Assembly (NCBI RefSeq): GCF_047324175.1
Contig: NZ_CP178732.1
Coordinates: forward strand, 3,658,001-3,722,000
Origin: Acerihabitans sp015654925
Lineage (GTDB): Bacteria; Pseudomonadota; Gammaproteobacteria; Enterobacterales; Enterobacteriaceae
Reading direction: 5' to 3'
DNA length: 64,000 nucleotides
A program made the position numbers and the translations under genes. Under the pieces are notes generated by a model that saw only the letters and a list, made by a program, of their open reading frames with translations, was not told the origin of the DNA and ran no database searches. This document shows positions 34,581-43,458 of the stretch, piece after piece (positions within the stretch are counted from its first letter, which is position 1; every line of letters begins with the position of its first letter).

Positions 34581-35648
34581 ATGCTGTTTGATCTACCCGA
34601 TGACGAAACGCTGTACCACGCTTTACTCGCCCGCGACCCGGCCTATGACGGTTTCGCTTTCGTAGGCGTGACCAGCACCGGCGTATTTTGCCGCCTGACG
34701 TGCGCCGCGCGCAAACCCAAACGCGAGCACAGCGTGTTTTTCCCTTCCATCGCCGAAGCGCTGGCGGCGGGCTTCCGGCCCTGCAAACGCTGCCATCCGC
34801 TATTGCCCACCGGAGAAAAAGACCCGACGATCGTCAACCTGCTGGCCGCCCTGGATAACGATCCGGATAAGCGCTGGTCGGAAGAGACGCTGGTCGGGAT
34901 GCAATACGACCCTTCTACGGTGCGCCGCCTGTTCAAGCGCCGCTTCGGCATCACTTTCCTGGATATGGCGCGGATGCGCAGATTGGGCAAGGGGCTGGAG
35001 GTCCTGACCGGCGGGGCGAAAATCATCGATGCGCAGCTGGAAGCCCATTATGAATCCGGCAGCGGGTTTCGCGAGGCCATCGCCCGGCATATCGGCATCA
35101 ACCCCAGCCAGGCCAGATCGCACCGGTTCCTGCGCGCCGACTGGCTGGATACCCCCATTGGATCGATGCTGGCGGTGGCCGACGGCCATGCGCTATGCCT
35201 GCTGGAATTTTTTGACCGCAAGGCCCTGCCCGCCGAGCTGACCCGCCTGAAAAACGCCACCGCATCGGAAATCATCATGGGCCGCACGGCGCCCATCGAT
35301 CGGGTGGAGGGGGAATTGCGCGACTATTTTGCCGGCCGGCGGCAACATTTCACCACGCCGCTGGCCGAATTCGGTTCGGCATTTACCCGCGGCGTCTGGG
35401 AAGCGCTCAGGGCCATCCCCTCCGGCGAGGTGCGCAGCTATTCGGCCATCGGCGCGGCGATAGGCCGGCCTACCGCGTCGCGGGCGGTGGCCCGGGCCAA
35501 CGGCGCCAACCAGATTGCCATCCTGATCCCCTGCCACCGGGTGATTGGCGCCGACGGTTCCCTGACGGGCTACGGCGGCGGGTTATGGCGTAAACAATGG
35601 CTGATTGAACACGAGCGGCGCATGGCCGCCGGCGCCGGCGGATTATAA
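34581..35648 (+). CDS. ada: Ada: methylphosphotriester/O6-methylguanine DNA methyltransferase and regulator
   Basis: Ada repairs methylated DNA by moving methyl groups to its own cysteines, and after methylation of the N-terminal cysteine activates repair genes. It has 355 residues. The N-terminal zinc domain has Cys37, Cys41, Cys68 and Cys71 in the pattern GVFCRLTC...RPCKRC. An AraC-like DNA-binding region follows (about 85-180), then the Ogt-type methyltransferase with active Cys318 in IPCHRVIG. All functional residues are present. It follows the UvrA-like gene and ends 6 bases inside the convergent HxlR gene. No clear Ada box was found. Confidence 0.94.
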   Translation: MLFDLPDDETLYHALLARDPAYDGFAFVGVTSTGVFCRLTCAARKPKREHSVFFPSIAEALAAGFRPCKRCHPLLPTGEKDPTIVNLLAALDNDPDKRWSEETLVGMQYDPSTVRRLFKRRFGITFLDMARMRRLGKGLEVLTGGAKIIDAQLEAHYESGSGFREAIARHIGINPSQARSHRFLRADWLDTPIGSMLAVADGHALCLLEFFDRKALPAELTRLKNATASEIIMGRTAPIDRVEGELRDYFAGRRQHFTTPLAEFGSAFTRGVWEALRAIPSGEVRSYSAIGAAIGRPTASRAVARANGANQIAILIPCHRVIGADGSLTGYGGGLWRKQWLIEHERRMAAGAGGL

Positions 35649-36008
35649 CGGCTCCCGCGCATCGCTCCATTTCAGCAGGCTATCGAGCACCGGGCATAAT
35701 GACTGGCCCCAATCGGTCAGGCGGTATTCCACTTTAGGGGGAACCTGCGGATAAACGGTGCGCATCACCACCCCCTCTTTTTCCAGCTGCCGCAGCTGCT
35801 GGATCAGCATTTTTTGCGATACCGCCGGGATCGCCTGTTCCAGTTGCGAAAACCGCAGGATCTTGCCGCCGAACAGCTGGAACAGAATCAATAGCTTCCA
35901 GCGCCCCTCCAGGATTTTTAAGGTTTGTTCCACCGCCGCGGCCGCCGCCTCGGGGGTGGAATACTTACTTTCGGGTATGTCGCCGACTTTTTGGTGCGTA
36001 CTTGTCAT
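35643..36008 (-). CDS. HxlR-family regulator (second)
   Basis: This small winged-helix regulator has 121 residues. The HxlR core reads ILEGRWKLLILFQLFGGKIL, RFSQLEQAIPAVSQKMLIQQ and VYPQVPPKVEYRLTDWG. It lacks the usual N-terminal CP motif, so a cysteine-based redox switch is not apparent; the only cysteine is in SLCPVLDSLL. It is divergent from an SDR gene, the normal HxlR arrangement for control of a neighbouring oxidoreductase. Its 3' end overlaps ada by 6 bases. Confidence 0.9.
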   Translation of the reverse strand: MTSTHQKVGDIPESKYSTPEAAAAAVEQTLKILEGRWKLLILFQLFGGKILRFSQLEQAIPAVSQKMLIQQLRQLEKEGVVMRTVYPQVPPKVEYRLTDWGQSLCPVLDSLLKWSDAREPL

Positions 36009-36135
36009 TTTATGACCTCAAGATTAAGCTCTGCCCTATTCTAGCCCGGCCTCGGCGCAGGTCACCAAAATTCACCCGTCCGGTGCGGTTTTGCGCGTCC
36101 GGCGGCTCCGGCGCCCACCTTCAGGAGATAATCCC

Positions 36136-36918
36136 ATGACATTTCACTTAGGGCTGACGGGCCGCCGCGCCGTGGTCACCGGCGGTACCAAAGGCATCGG
36201 CGCGGCGGTGGCGGCGCTTCTGCGCGACAACGGCGTCGACGTATTAACCACCGCCCGCGCGGCGCCCGCGGCCCCCCTGGACGGAGTGCGTTATGTCCCG
36301 GCCGATATGACCACGGCCCGGGGCTGCGCCGAAGCGGCGCAGGCGGCGCAACGGCAGCTCGGCGGCGTGGATATCATTGTTAACGTATTGGGGGGGTCGT
36401 CGGCGCCCGGGGGCGGATTCGCGGTGCTTGATGACGATATCTGGCAGCAGGAAATCAATCTTAATCTGCTGGCGGCGGTACGGCTCGACCGGGCGTTATT
36501 GCCGGCGATGATCGCCCAAGGCCGCGGGGTGATTATCCACGTTACCTCCATCCAGCACGATCTGCCGCTGCCGGAATCCACCACGGCCTATGCCGCGGCC
36601 AAAGCGGCGCTGTCCACCTACAGTAAAAGCCTGTCCAAAGAAGTCGCCGGCCAGGGGATACGGGTAGTGCGGGTGTCCCCCGGCTGGGTGGAGACCGAAG
36701 CCGCGGTCGCCATGGCGCGGCGGCTGGCGACCCAGGCGGGCACCGATTACGCCGGGGGCAAGAAAATCATTATGGACGCGCTGGGCGGCATCCCCCTGGG
36801 ACGCCCGGCCAAACCGGCGGAAGTGGCCGATTTGATCGGGTTCCTGGTGTCGGATCGGGCCAGCGCCATTACCGGCACCGAATACATTATCGATGGCGGG
36901 ACGATCCCGACCGCCTGA
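36136..36918 (+). CDS. SDR-family oxidoreductase (second)
   Basis: This short-chain dehydrogenase has 260 residues from the ATG at 36136, with AGGAGA well placed before it. The cofactor loop is TGGTKGIG (about 13-20). NVLGG replaces the usual NNAG, as in some atypical SDRs. Tyr152 and Lys156 lie in YAAAKAAL, with the catalytic Ser in VTSIQH. It is divergent from the HxlR regulator that probably represses it. Substrate is unknown. Confidence 0.9.
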   Translation: MTFHLGLTGRRAVVTGGTKGIGAAVAALLRDNGVDVLTTARAAPAAPLDGVRYVPADMTTARGCAEAAQAAQRQLGGVDIIVNVLGGSSAPGGGFAVLDDDIWQQEINLNLLAAVRLDRALLPAMIAQGRGVIIHVTSIQHDLPLPESTTAYAAAKAALSTYSKSLSKEVAGQGIRVVRVSPGWVETEAAVAMARRLATQAGTDYAGGKKIIMDALGGIPLGRPAKPAEVADLIGFLVSDRASAITGTEYIIDGGTIPTA

Positions 36919-36940
36919 GGATCGCGGCGGCCGGCGGCGG

Positions 36941-37819
36941 CTATTGCCCGCGGCTCAAATAGCGATACACCACGGCGATATCCTGCTCGCCGAGGCCGAC
37001 GTCCACGGCGCGCCGCCAGACGTCGGCTATGGCGCGCAGTCCCGGCATTTGGCTGGTGCGGGCGGCGTCGAGGGCCAGATTGGCGTCCTTCAGGGCCAAC
37101 GCGAGCTGCATCTGCGGCTCATAATTATCCGCTTTAATCATCTCCAGCTTGTTTTTCACATACGGGGCCGCCAGCGGGCCGCCGTCCAGCACGTCCCAGA
37201 AATCGGCGGGAGAAAAGCCCAACTCCTGAGCCAGCTGAACGCTTTCGGACATGCCCTGCACCATTGAAATCAGCCAGGCGTTGACCACCAGCTTCATGCG
37301 CGAACCGCCGCCGGCCCCGCCAAACCATTTAGTGCCTTTGGCAATGGCGCCGAACACCGGCTCGATGGCGGCGGCGCGGGACCGATCGCCGCTGGCCAGC
37401 ACCGTAATCAGCGCGTTTTCGGCCGGGGCCTTGGTGCCGGAGACCGGCGCGTCCAAAAACACGATATCGGCGCGGGCGGCGGTGATGGCCCCGGCCAGCC
37501 GGTCGGTGGCATCCAGGCCGATGGTGCCCATTTGCGCAATTATCGCCCCGCGGTCCAGCGCCGGCACAATACCCTGCGGGCCGGTTATCACCGCCTCGGT
37601 AACGGCGGCATCGGGCAGCATCACCAGCACCACCGCGGCGCCGGTTACCGCTTCATTAGGGGTATCGCATAAAATCAAACCGGCCGCGGCCAGGTCTTCG
37701 CCCCGCCGGCGGGTGCGGTTCCACCCCCGGACGGTAAAGCCTTTTTTAATCAGATTGGCCGCGAAAGCATGACCCATGGCGCCTAATCCAAGCACCGCGA
37801 CGACGGGAAGCGTATTCAT
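36941..37819 (-). CDS. NAD(P)-dependent beta-hydroxyacid dehydrogenase
   Basis: This belongs to the 3-hydroxyisobutyrate/tartronate-semialdehyde reductase family. Start 37819 (AAGGA 8 bases upstream) gives 292 residues, the usual length. The Rossmann motif GLGAMG is at 11-16, followed by GWNRT, whose Arg suggests NADP(H). The substrate loop DAPVSGTK begins at 123, and catalytic Lys176 and Asn180 are in the KLVVN block. It converges with the SDR gene and is divergent from the AraC gene. The natural substrate cannot be told; glyoxylate or succinic-semialdehyde reductase activity is common in this group. Confidence 0.9.
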   Translation of the reverse strand: MNTLPVVAVLGLGAMGHAFAANLIKKGFTVRGWNRTRRRGEDLAAAGLILCDTPNEAVTGAAVVLVMLPDAAVTEAVITGPQGIVPALDRGAIIAQMGTIGLDATDRLAGAITAARADIVFLDAPVSGTKAPAENALITVLASGDRSRAAAIEPVFGAIAKGTKWFGGAGGGSRMKLVVNAWLISMVQGMSESVQLAQELGFSPADFWDVLDGGPLAAPYVKNKLEMIKADNYEPQMQLALALKDANLALDAARTSQMPGLRAIADVWRRAVDVGLGEQDIAVVYRYLSRGQ

Positions 37820-37942
37820 TAATGTGGTCCTTATATGTGACATATTTAAAGTCATGGGCAATGGGGGCGCCCGGCGTGACAACAGGCCGGACTTTAATTA
37901 TGCTGCTGTCAACGGGGATAGTCCCCATTATCATGATGCCGA

Positions 37943-39049
37943 ATGAAGCCGCCGCCGATGCCCGAACTGTCCGTACCGTTTATTAATACCTTACTGCTGG
38001 CCCTGCTGGGAATCCGCCTGGGTCTCCGGCACCGGCGCAACCTTAGCGACGTGCGCCGGGTGCTGGTATTTATTGCCGCCTGCGCCCTCTGCACGCTGCT
38101 GGTGGGATTGCGCTGGCGCGGCGGCGAAGCGCTGGCGGCGCACTGCCAGCCTCTGGCGGCCTCCCTGCTGCCCGTTATCTGCTGGCGCTGCTTCCAGCCG
38201 GGTCGCGCTGATACCCGCACATTGCCCGGCTTTAATTATGCGCATTATGCGCATCTGTTACCCCCCGCCATCGCTGGCGTGGTAATGATCGGCGGCAACG
38301 CGCTGCCCTGGCCGCTGCTGGATATAACCCTATGGGCCATCTATATGGGTTACGGCCTGGCTCTGCTGTTTCCCTGGCTGCGGCATCCCGCGTTGCGCAA
38401 GGGACGGTCCGCGGGCGGCGCAATCGGGCAACAAGCGGCCGCGGGCGGCATTCTGCTGCTGTGCGGATCGCTGGATGCCCTGGTGGCGCTGGATTTTGCC
38501 CTGGGCCAGGGCAAACATGCGGTTTACCTGGTGGCCTGCGCCAATCTGCTGTTATTGCTGGCTCTAGCCGCCGTCATAACCCGCGCCGGCGTTGGCGCGC
38601 CAGAAATAATCTCCCCCGGCGGGAACGCCGCAGCGCCAGGCCCCTCCCCGGATGCCGATGATTTGCAACGGGCCGGGCGCTTCGATCGGTTGATGCGCGA
38701 AGAGCGGCTGTTCGCCGTCCCCGATCTGGACATCATTACGCTGGCAAGACGCCTGGGTCTGCCGGTGCGCCAACTGTCGGCGGCGATCAATCTGGTGCAT
38801 GGCCGCAATATCTCCCAGATCGTCAACGAATATCGCATTAACGAAGCGGCCAGGCTGCTCAGCACCACCGACGGCAGGATTACCGATATTATGTTCGCCA
38901 GCGGCTTCCAGACAAAATCCAACTTTAACCGCGAATTTCGCCGGGTGACCGGCGTCAATCCCAGTGAATACCGTAACACCGCCAGAACGCGGGTTCAACC
39001 CGGCCGGCAACCGGATATCAGCGCCATACCCCAGCCAGAAAATCCCTAA
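37943..39049 (+). CDS. Membrane-bound AraC-family regulator
   Basis: This 368-residue protein joins about seven hydrophobic helices (residues 12-215) to a C-terminal AraC-type DNA-binding domain (about 255-350; RLGLPVRQLSAAINLVHGRN and MFASGFQTKSNFNREFRRVT). Such regulators bind DNA from the membrane and may sense a membrane or envelope signal. The next gene, convergent, encodes a secreted hydrolase, and the two 3' ends overlap by 32 bases. No strong ribosome site is seen before the ATG at 37943; an ATG at 37958 is an alternative. Signal and targets are unknown. Confidence 0.87.
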   Translation: MKPPPMPELSVPFINTLLLALLGIRLGLRHRRNLSDVRRVLVFIAACALCTLLVGLRWRGGEALAAHCQPLAASLLPVICWRCFQPGRADTRTLPGFNYAHYAHLLPPAIAGVVMIGGNALPWPLLDITLWAIYMGYGLALLFPWLRHPALRKGRSAGGAIGQQAAAGGILLLCGSLDALVALDFALGQGKHAVYLVACANLLLLLALAAVITRAGVGAPEIISPGGNAAAPGPSPDADDLQRAGRFDRLMREERLFAVPDLDIITLARRLGLPVRQLSAAINLVHGRNISQIVNEYRINEAARLLSTTDGRITDIMFASGFQTKSNFNREFRRVTGVNPSEYRNTARTRVQPGRQPDISAIPQPENP

Positions 39050-40112
39050 TAAGCGTAGCCGTTTGCTTATGAATGATCTGCCGGTTACGTATTACCGGCC
39101 CGGATGGGGAGTCGGATGGAAGCCCGGAATAACGCGTGCCGCCATCGCGGCAGATTATGCCTTCTCCCGGTTCTTCACGCTCTATCATGTCCGCGCCGCC
39201 GGGTTTGCACACCGACATAAAACTGAAATGCGTGGCATCGCTGATTTCCACGTAGCGGGTGGTTGCCGCCGGCAGCCGCTGCGCCAAGGCATGGGATTCC
39301 AAAGCGGCAGGGAGGTCCGCCGACGGCGCGCCGGCAGCGATGATCAGCACCGGTAGCGTAATGCCGCCCAGGCTGGCGGCGCTGAACCCGCGGGTTAAGC
39401 CTGAATCCAGCGTCACGATCGCCCCTACCCGCTTATCTCGCCAATTCATGGCCAACCGCTGTGTTAGCGTCGCGGAGCCGCCGGCGGCGATTTGCTGATA
39501 AACCCGGCAGGAAGCCAGAATCGGATGTAACCGGCAATCTTGCGCGAATAAGCCGGGGTCGAAACGCGCCCCGGCAAGTTCCAGTGCCGTCCACCCCCCC
39601 ATCGAATGTCCGATTACTGCAATTTTATCTACCGCCACCGCGCCAAAACGATCCGGACGGGTGGTGACCGCGTCGATAACCCGGCTGATATCCCCCGGCC
39701 TTCGCCATAATTGCGCGGCCAGCGCCGGGTCGCGATTGTCGGTGGTAGTGCCGGGATGGTTCGGGGCGGCGACGATATAGCCTTGGCTGGCCAGTTCGCC
39801 GGCCAGCCAGAGCTGGTTACGCCAGTTGCCGCCAAAGCCGTGGGAAATCACCGCCAGCGGATGTCGTCCGGGACGTGGCCGGGCATCCACCGCCACGGCC
39901 ATGCCGACAAATACCGCATTATCCCCCACCAGCCGCGGCGTACCTTCGCCGTACGCGGGGTACCAGACCGCCATGTCGATGGCGGGATAACCGTCCTTGG
40001 CCGGAAGTACGGACAGATTGAATCCCACCGCGGCCGCGTCGGTTTGCGCCACCGCGCCTAAGGGAATCACGCACAGGGAAAGCGGGATAAGCATTGCATA
40101 CAACCATCTCAT
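39018..40112 (-). CDS. Secreted alpha/beta hydrolase (PAF-acetylhydrolase/dienelactone-hydrolase-like)
   Basis: This 364-residue hydrolase has an N-terminal signal peptide (about 1-22, ending GAVAQ). The oxyanion-type block VISHGFGG is at 88-95 and the nucleophile Ser170 lies in IGHSMGGWTALEL. The acid and base probably lie in LIIAAG...SADLP and DATHFSFM. Two C-terminal cysteines may form a disulfide. The group acts on lipids or esters. It is convergent with the membrane AraC gene and overlaps it by 32 bases. Substrate is unknown. Confidence 0.88.
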   Translation of the reverse strand: MRWLYAMLIPLSLCVIPLGAVAQTDAAAVGFNLSVLPAKDGYPAIDMAVWYPAYGEGTPRLVGDNAVFVGMAVAVDARPRPGRHPLAVISHGFGGNWRNQLWLAGELASQGYIVAAPNHPGTTTDNRDPALAAQLWRRPGDISRVIDAVTTRPDRFGAVAVDKIAVIGHSMGGWTALELAGARFDPGLFAQDCRLHPILASCRVYQQIAAGGSATLTQRLAMNWRDKRVGAIVTLDSGLTRGFSAASLGGITLPVLIIAAGAPSADLPAALESHALAQRLPAATTRYVEISDATHFSFMSVCKPGGADMIEREEPGEGIICRDGGTRYSGLPSDSPSGPVIRNRQIIHKQTATLIRDFLAGVWR

Positions 40113-40249
40113 TATTGGCCACTCCGGCAGATGAAAGAACTGCTTTTATAGCGCCAATTACCCGGGCGGGAGACCTATAACGCGATTGAGGTCCTGATTT
40201 TATAGCTTTATTTCCGGGGGCGATCCGGCATCGGGCCGCCCCGCGCGGA

Positions 40250-41680
40250 TTAATCCAGGTTTTCGCCGTTGGAGGCGATCACCTTTTGATACCAATAAAA
40301 AGATTTCTTGCGGGTGCGGTTAAGGGTGCCGCCGCCCGCATCGTCGCGATCCACATAGATAAATCCGTAGCGTTTACCCATTTCGCCGGTGGACGCGGCC
40401 ACCAGATCGATACAGCCCCAGGGGGTGTAGCCCATCAGCGGCACGCCGTCGCCGATGGCGTCTTTCATGGCCTTGATATGTTCCCTGAAATAGTCGATGC
40501 GGTAGTCGTCATTGATTGAGCCGTCCGACTCCACGGTATCCCTGGCTCCCAGGCCGTTTTCCACTAGGAACAGCGGTTTCTGGTAGCGGTCGTAAAGCGT
40601 ATTCATGGCGATTCTCAGCCCCAGCGGATCGATGCCCCAGCCCCACTCGCTGGCTTTGATATAGGGATTTTTCAGGGATTTCACCACATTGGCGGCGCTG
40701 GTATTGTGCTCATTCATATCCGCCGCCGCGCAGCGGGAGGCATAATAGCTAAACGAAACAAAGTCCACGGTGTGCTTGAGGATCTCGCCGTCGCCCGCGT
40801 CCATTTGCACATCCACCCCTTTTTCGCGAAACACCCTGGCGGCATAGGAGGGATAAGCGCCCCTGGATTGCACATCGATAAAAAACAAATTTTCCCGATC
40901 TTTTTCCAGGGCGGTCCACACATCTTCCGGCTTGCAGGAGTAAGGATAAAAATTGCCGCCGGCCAGCATGCAGCCCACCTGGTTGGCGGGGTTGATCTCA
41001 TGGGCCCGCTTGGTCACCAGCGCGCTGGCCACCAGCTCATGGTGGGCGGCCTGATATTTAACCTGGTCGGTATTTTCGCCGGCGCGAAATTGCAGTCCCG
41101 CGCCGGAAAACGGGCTGTGCAGCAGAATGTTGATCTCGTTGAAAGTCAGCCAATACTTCACCAGCCCGTCAAAGGCGCGAAAACAGGTAGTGGCGTAGCG
41201 TTCGAAAAAACCAATCATTTTACGGCTGCGCCAGGAACCATATTCGTTCACCAGATGCAGCGGAACATCGAAGTGGCACAGGGTCACCAGCGGCTCGATA
41301 CCGTATTTTTTGCACTCGGTGAACAGATTGCGGTAGAAGCGGATACCCGCTTCGTTGGGCTGCGTTTCGTCGCCCCGGGGAAAAATGCGGCTCCAGGCAA
41401 TGGAGGTGCGGAACACTTTAAACCCCATCTCCGCCAGCAGCGCGATATCTTCTTTATAACGATGGTAAAAATCGATGGCCTGGTGGCTGGGATAAAATTC
41501 GCTGTCATCCAGCCCGACATTGGCCACCAGCCCCAGTTTAACCGGCAGGCGGTTCTTGCCGTGGGGGATCACGTCAACGGTGGTCAGTCCCTTGCCGTCC
41601 GCCAGATAAGCGCCCTCGGCCTGATTGGCCGCAATGGCCCCGCCCCATAAAAAATCGGCGGGAAAAGTGATATCGGTCAT
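40250..41680 (-). CDS. ascB: 6-phospho-beta-glucosidase (AscB-like, GH1)
   Basis: This hydrolyses beta-glucoside 6-phosphates such as salicin-, arbutin- or cellobiose-6-phosphate after PTS uptake. The ATG at 41680 has GGAG upstream and overlaps the PTS stop as ATGA; it gives 476 residues. Family 1 catalytic residues are Glu182 in TFNEIN (acid/base) and Glu374 in FLVENGLG (nucleophile). The phosphate-binding Ser/Lys/Tyr segment near MGKRYGFIYVD is conserved. It follows E. coli AscB along the whole length. It is the second gene of an ascFB-type operon. Confidence 0.95.
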   Translation of the reverse strand: MTDITFPADFLWGGAIAANQAEGAYLADGKGLTTVDVIPHGKNRLPVKLGLVANVGLDDSEFYPSHQAIDFYHRYKEDIALLAEMGFKVFRTSIAWSRIFPRGDETQPNEAGIRFYRNLFTECKKYGIEPLVTLCHFDVPLHLVNEYGSWRSRKMIGFFERYATTCFRAFDGLVKYWLTFNEINILLHSPFSGAGLQFRAGENTDQVKYQAAHHELVASALVTKRAHEINPANQVGCMLAGGNFYPYSCKPEDVWTALEKDRENLFFIDVQSRGAYPSYAARVFREKGVDVQMDAGDGEILKHTVDFVSFSYYASRCAAADMNEHNTSAANVVKSLKNPYIKASEWGWGIDPLGLRIAMNTLYDRYQKPLFLVENGLGARDTVESDGSINDDYRIDYFREHIKAMKDAIGDGVPLMGYTPWGCIDLVAASTGEMGKRYGFIYVDRDDAGGGTLNRTRKKSFYWYQKVIASNGENLD

Positions 41681-43227
41681 CTGATCTCCTGACCATTCGG
41701 TGCTGAAATAATGGTGGCCGGCGCGGCGGGGGCCGCCATGGTCGCCGCTGCCGGCGCCGTGGCCGGTGTAGCGGCCGGCGCCGTGGCCGGTGTAGCGGCC
41801 GGTGTAGTATCCGGTGCGGTGTCCGCGTTCGCGGGCGCCACCGGCAGATCCTCGAACCCAAGCAGCAAGGTCAGGATAAAGGATAACACCACCGACAGGA
41901 TCATCACCCCCACCACCCAAACGATACTCATGGGATTGCCGGCGTCAAAAAACTGCACGCTGGTAAACAGGCCCGGCGAGGCCATGGAATGGCTGGCCAG
42001 TCCGCCGACCCCGGCCACCGCGCCGCAGATGAACCCGCTGATCAAACAGGCAATCAGCGGCCGTTTTAACCGGATGGCCACCCCGTAAAGCGCCGGCTCC
42101 GAGATGCCGGCCACGATCGCCGACGCGGCGGCGGCCAGCGCCGTTTGCCGCAGTTCGCTGTTTTTGGTCCGGTACGCCACCGCCAGGGAGGCGCCGCCCA
42201 GGGATAAATTGGCCCCGATTTCCGAGGGCATTACCATACCCTCTTTACCGGTTTCGGCAATGGTTTGAATAATGGTGGGGGTAAATACCCGGTGCATGCC
42301 GGTCATTACCAGCAGCGGCCACAGCCCGCCCATAATGGCCACCGCCAGCCAGCCGAGGCTGTTATGAATGGTATAGACCAGGGTGGAAATGCCGGTACCG
42401 ATCCAAATGCCCAGCGGGCCGATAATAATAATCGCCACCGGCGCCGCGATCAGCACGATCAGCATCGGTTTAAGGAAGTTCTTGGTGACCGCCGGCGTAA
42501 TGCGATCGACCCCGCGCTCGATATACGACAAAATCCAGGTCATGCACAGCGCCGGAATTACCGTATAAGTGTATTTTACCGCCGCCACCGGGATCATGGC
42601 GAAGCTGACCGGCGTACCCTGCGCGGCCTTGGCCATCAAATCGATAAAGCTAGGGTGAATCAACACCCCGGCGATGGCGATCGCCAGCGACATATTGGTC
42701 TTGAATTTGATCGAGGCCGAGGCCGCCACCATCACCGGCAGGAAGAAAAACGCGCCATCGCCGATGGTATTTAAAATAATAAGCGTCGATGAGCCGGGCT
42801 CGAATACGCCCAGCATCGCCAGGATCATCGCCAGCAGTTTAACCATCGAACCGCCGATAATCGCCGGGATCAACGGCGACATCGTGCCGATCAGCGCGTC
42901 CAGAATGCCGGCGCCAATGCTTTTCAGGGTGATTTTCCGTTTCTTTTTACCTTGGGCAATCAAGCTTTCATCGCCAAAATTACCCAGTTTCAACACTTCC
43001 TGATACGCATATGAGACATTATTGCCGATTATCACCTGGCATTTATCGCCGTTACGCACCACGCCCATTACCCCGGAGATAGTCTTGATGGCGGGTTCGT
43101 CTATTTTGCTGTCATCTTTTACCACGAACCGCAGCCTGGTCATGCAGTGCGTGACCGCCGCGATATTGGCCACGCCCCCCAGATTGTCTACGATGGCACG
43201 TGAAATCGGCGCATAATCTTTTGCCAT
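41677..43227 (-). CDS. ascF: Beta-glucoside PTS EIIBC (AscF-like)
   Basis: This membrane permease imports and phosphorylates beta-glucosides. It has 516 residues against about 485 in E. coli AscF. The EIIB domain has the phosphorylated Cys28 in AVTHCMTRLRF. The EIIC part has about ten helices and the GISEPALYGV motif. No EIIA domain is fused, so IIA must come from elsewhere (Crr). The extra length is a C-terminal Ala/Pro/Thr tail encoded by 24-bp tandem repeats. The stop overlaps ascB by four bases. No ascG-type regulator gene is adjacent; a possible LacI-type operator is upstream. Confidence 0.93.
   Translation of the reverse strand: MAKDYAPISRAIVDNLGGVANIAAVTHCMTRLRFVVKDDSKIDEPAIKTISGVMGVVRNGDKCQVIIGNNVSYAYQEVLKLGNFGDESLIAQGKKKRKITLKSIGAGILDALIGTMSPLIPAIIGGSMVKLLAMILAMLGVFEPGSSTLIILNTIGDGAFFFLPVMVAASASIKFKTNMSLAIAIAGVLIHPSFIDLMAKAAQGTPVSFAMIPVAAVKYTYTVIPALCMTWILSYIERGVDRITPAVTKNFLKPMLIVLIAAPVAIIIIGPLGIWIGTGISTLVYTIHNSLGWLAVAIMGGLWPLLVMTGMHRVFTPTIIQTIAETGKEGMVMPSEIGANLSLGGASLAVAYRTKNSELRQTALAAAASAIVAGISEPALYGVAIRLKRPLIACLISGFICGAVAGVGGLASHSMASPGLFTSVQFFDAGNPMSIVWVVGVMILSVVLSFILTLLLGFEDLPVAPANADTAPDTTPAATPATAPAATPATAPAAATMAAPAAPATIISAPNGQEIR
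41750..41797 (-). repeat. 24-bp tandem repeat in the AscF C-terminal tail
   Basis: Two identical adjacent 24-bp units (41750-41773 and 41774-41797, each starting GCCGGCGCCGTGG on the plus strand) are followed by a partial third copy. They encode an Ala/Pro/Thr-rich octapeptide repeat after the last membrane helix. Unit number can change without a frameshift. Confidence 0.8.
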
Positions 43228-43304
43228 TTATCGTTTTCCTATCTCAATGTTTTAGTGCCGGCTTAACGGCGTCGTTTACCCGCGGCATTGCTTGAGGGCG
43301 CCAG

Positions 43305-43320
43305 ATGTTACGGGTAACGT
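43305..43320. promoter_or_regulatory. LacI/GntR-type operator upstream of ascF
   Basis: ATGTTACGGGTAACGT is a near-palindrome with the GTTAC-N2-GTAAC core used by GntR/LacI-type repressors. It lies about 85 bases before the ascF start. A second TAACAT half-site follows at 43329-43334. No regulator gene is adjacent, so control would be in trans. Confidence 0.5.
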
Positions 43321-43442
43321 GGAAGAAGTAACATTCTGTGTATAAGCGCCGCCGCGAACAATACCGGCGCGAATAAGGAGATGGGAAATGCAGATGTGAT
43401 CACAATAATTATGCTAATAATTAACATTTCGTACATTTTTAA

Positions 43443-43458
43443 TGTGATCAATATCACT
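43443..43458. promoter_or_regulatory. CRP-like site in the ascF/fdoG gap
   Basis: TGTGATCAATATCACT fits TGTGA-N6-TCACA with one mismatch. It lies about 220 bases before ascF. CRP control is expected for a beta-glucoside PTS operon. The distance is long unless the ascF mRNA has an extended leader. Confidence 0.6.

Noticed and set aside
41750..41810. CRISPR-like or minisatellite array
   Set aside because: The 24-bp units are directly adjacent with no spacers and encode an in-frame Ala/Pro/Thr repeat, so this is a coding tandem repeat.
43395..43404. TGTGATCACA as a CRP site
   Set aside because: The two CRP half-sites are fused without the required 6-base spacer. The true CRP-like match in this gap is at 43443-43458.
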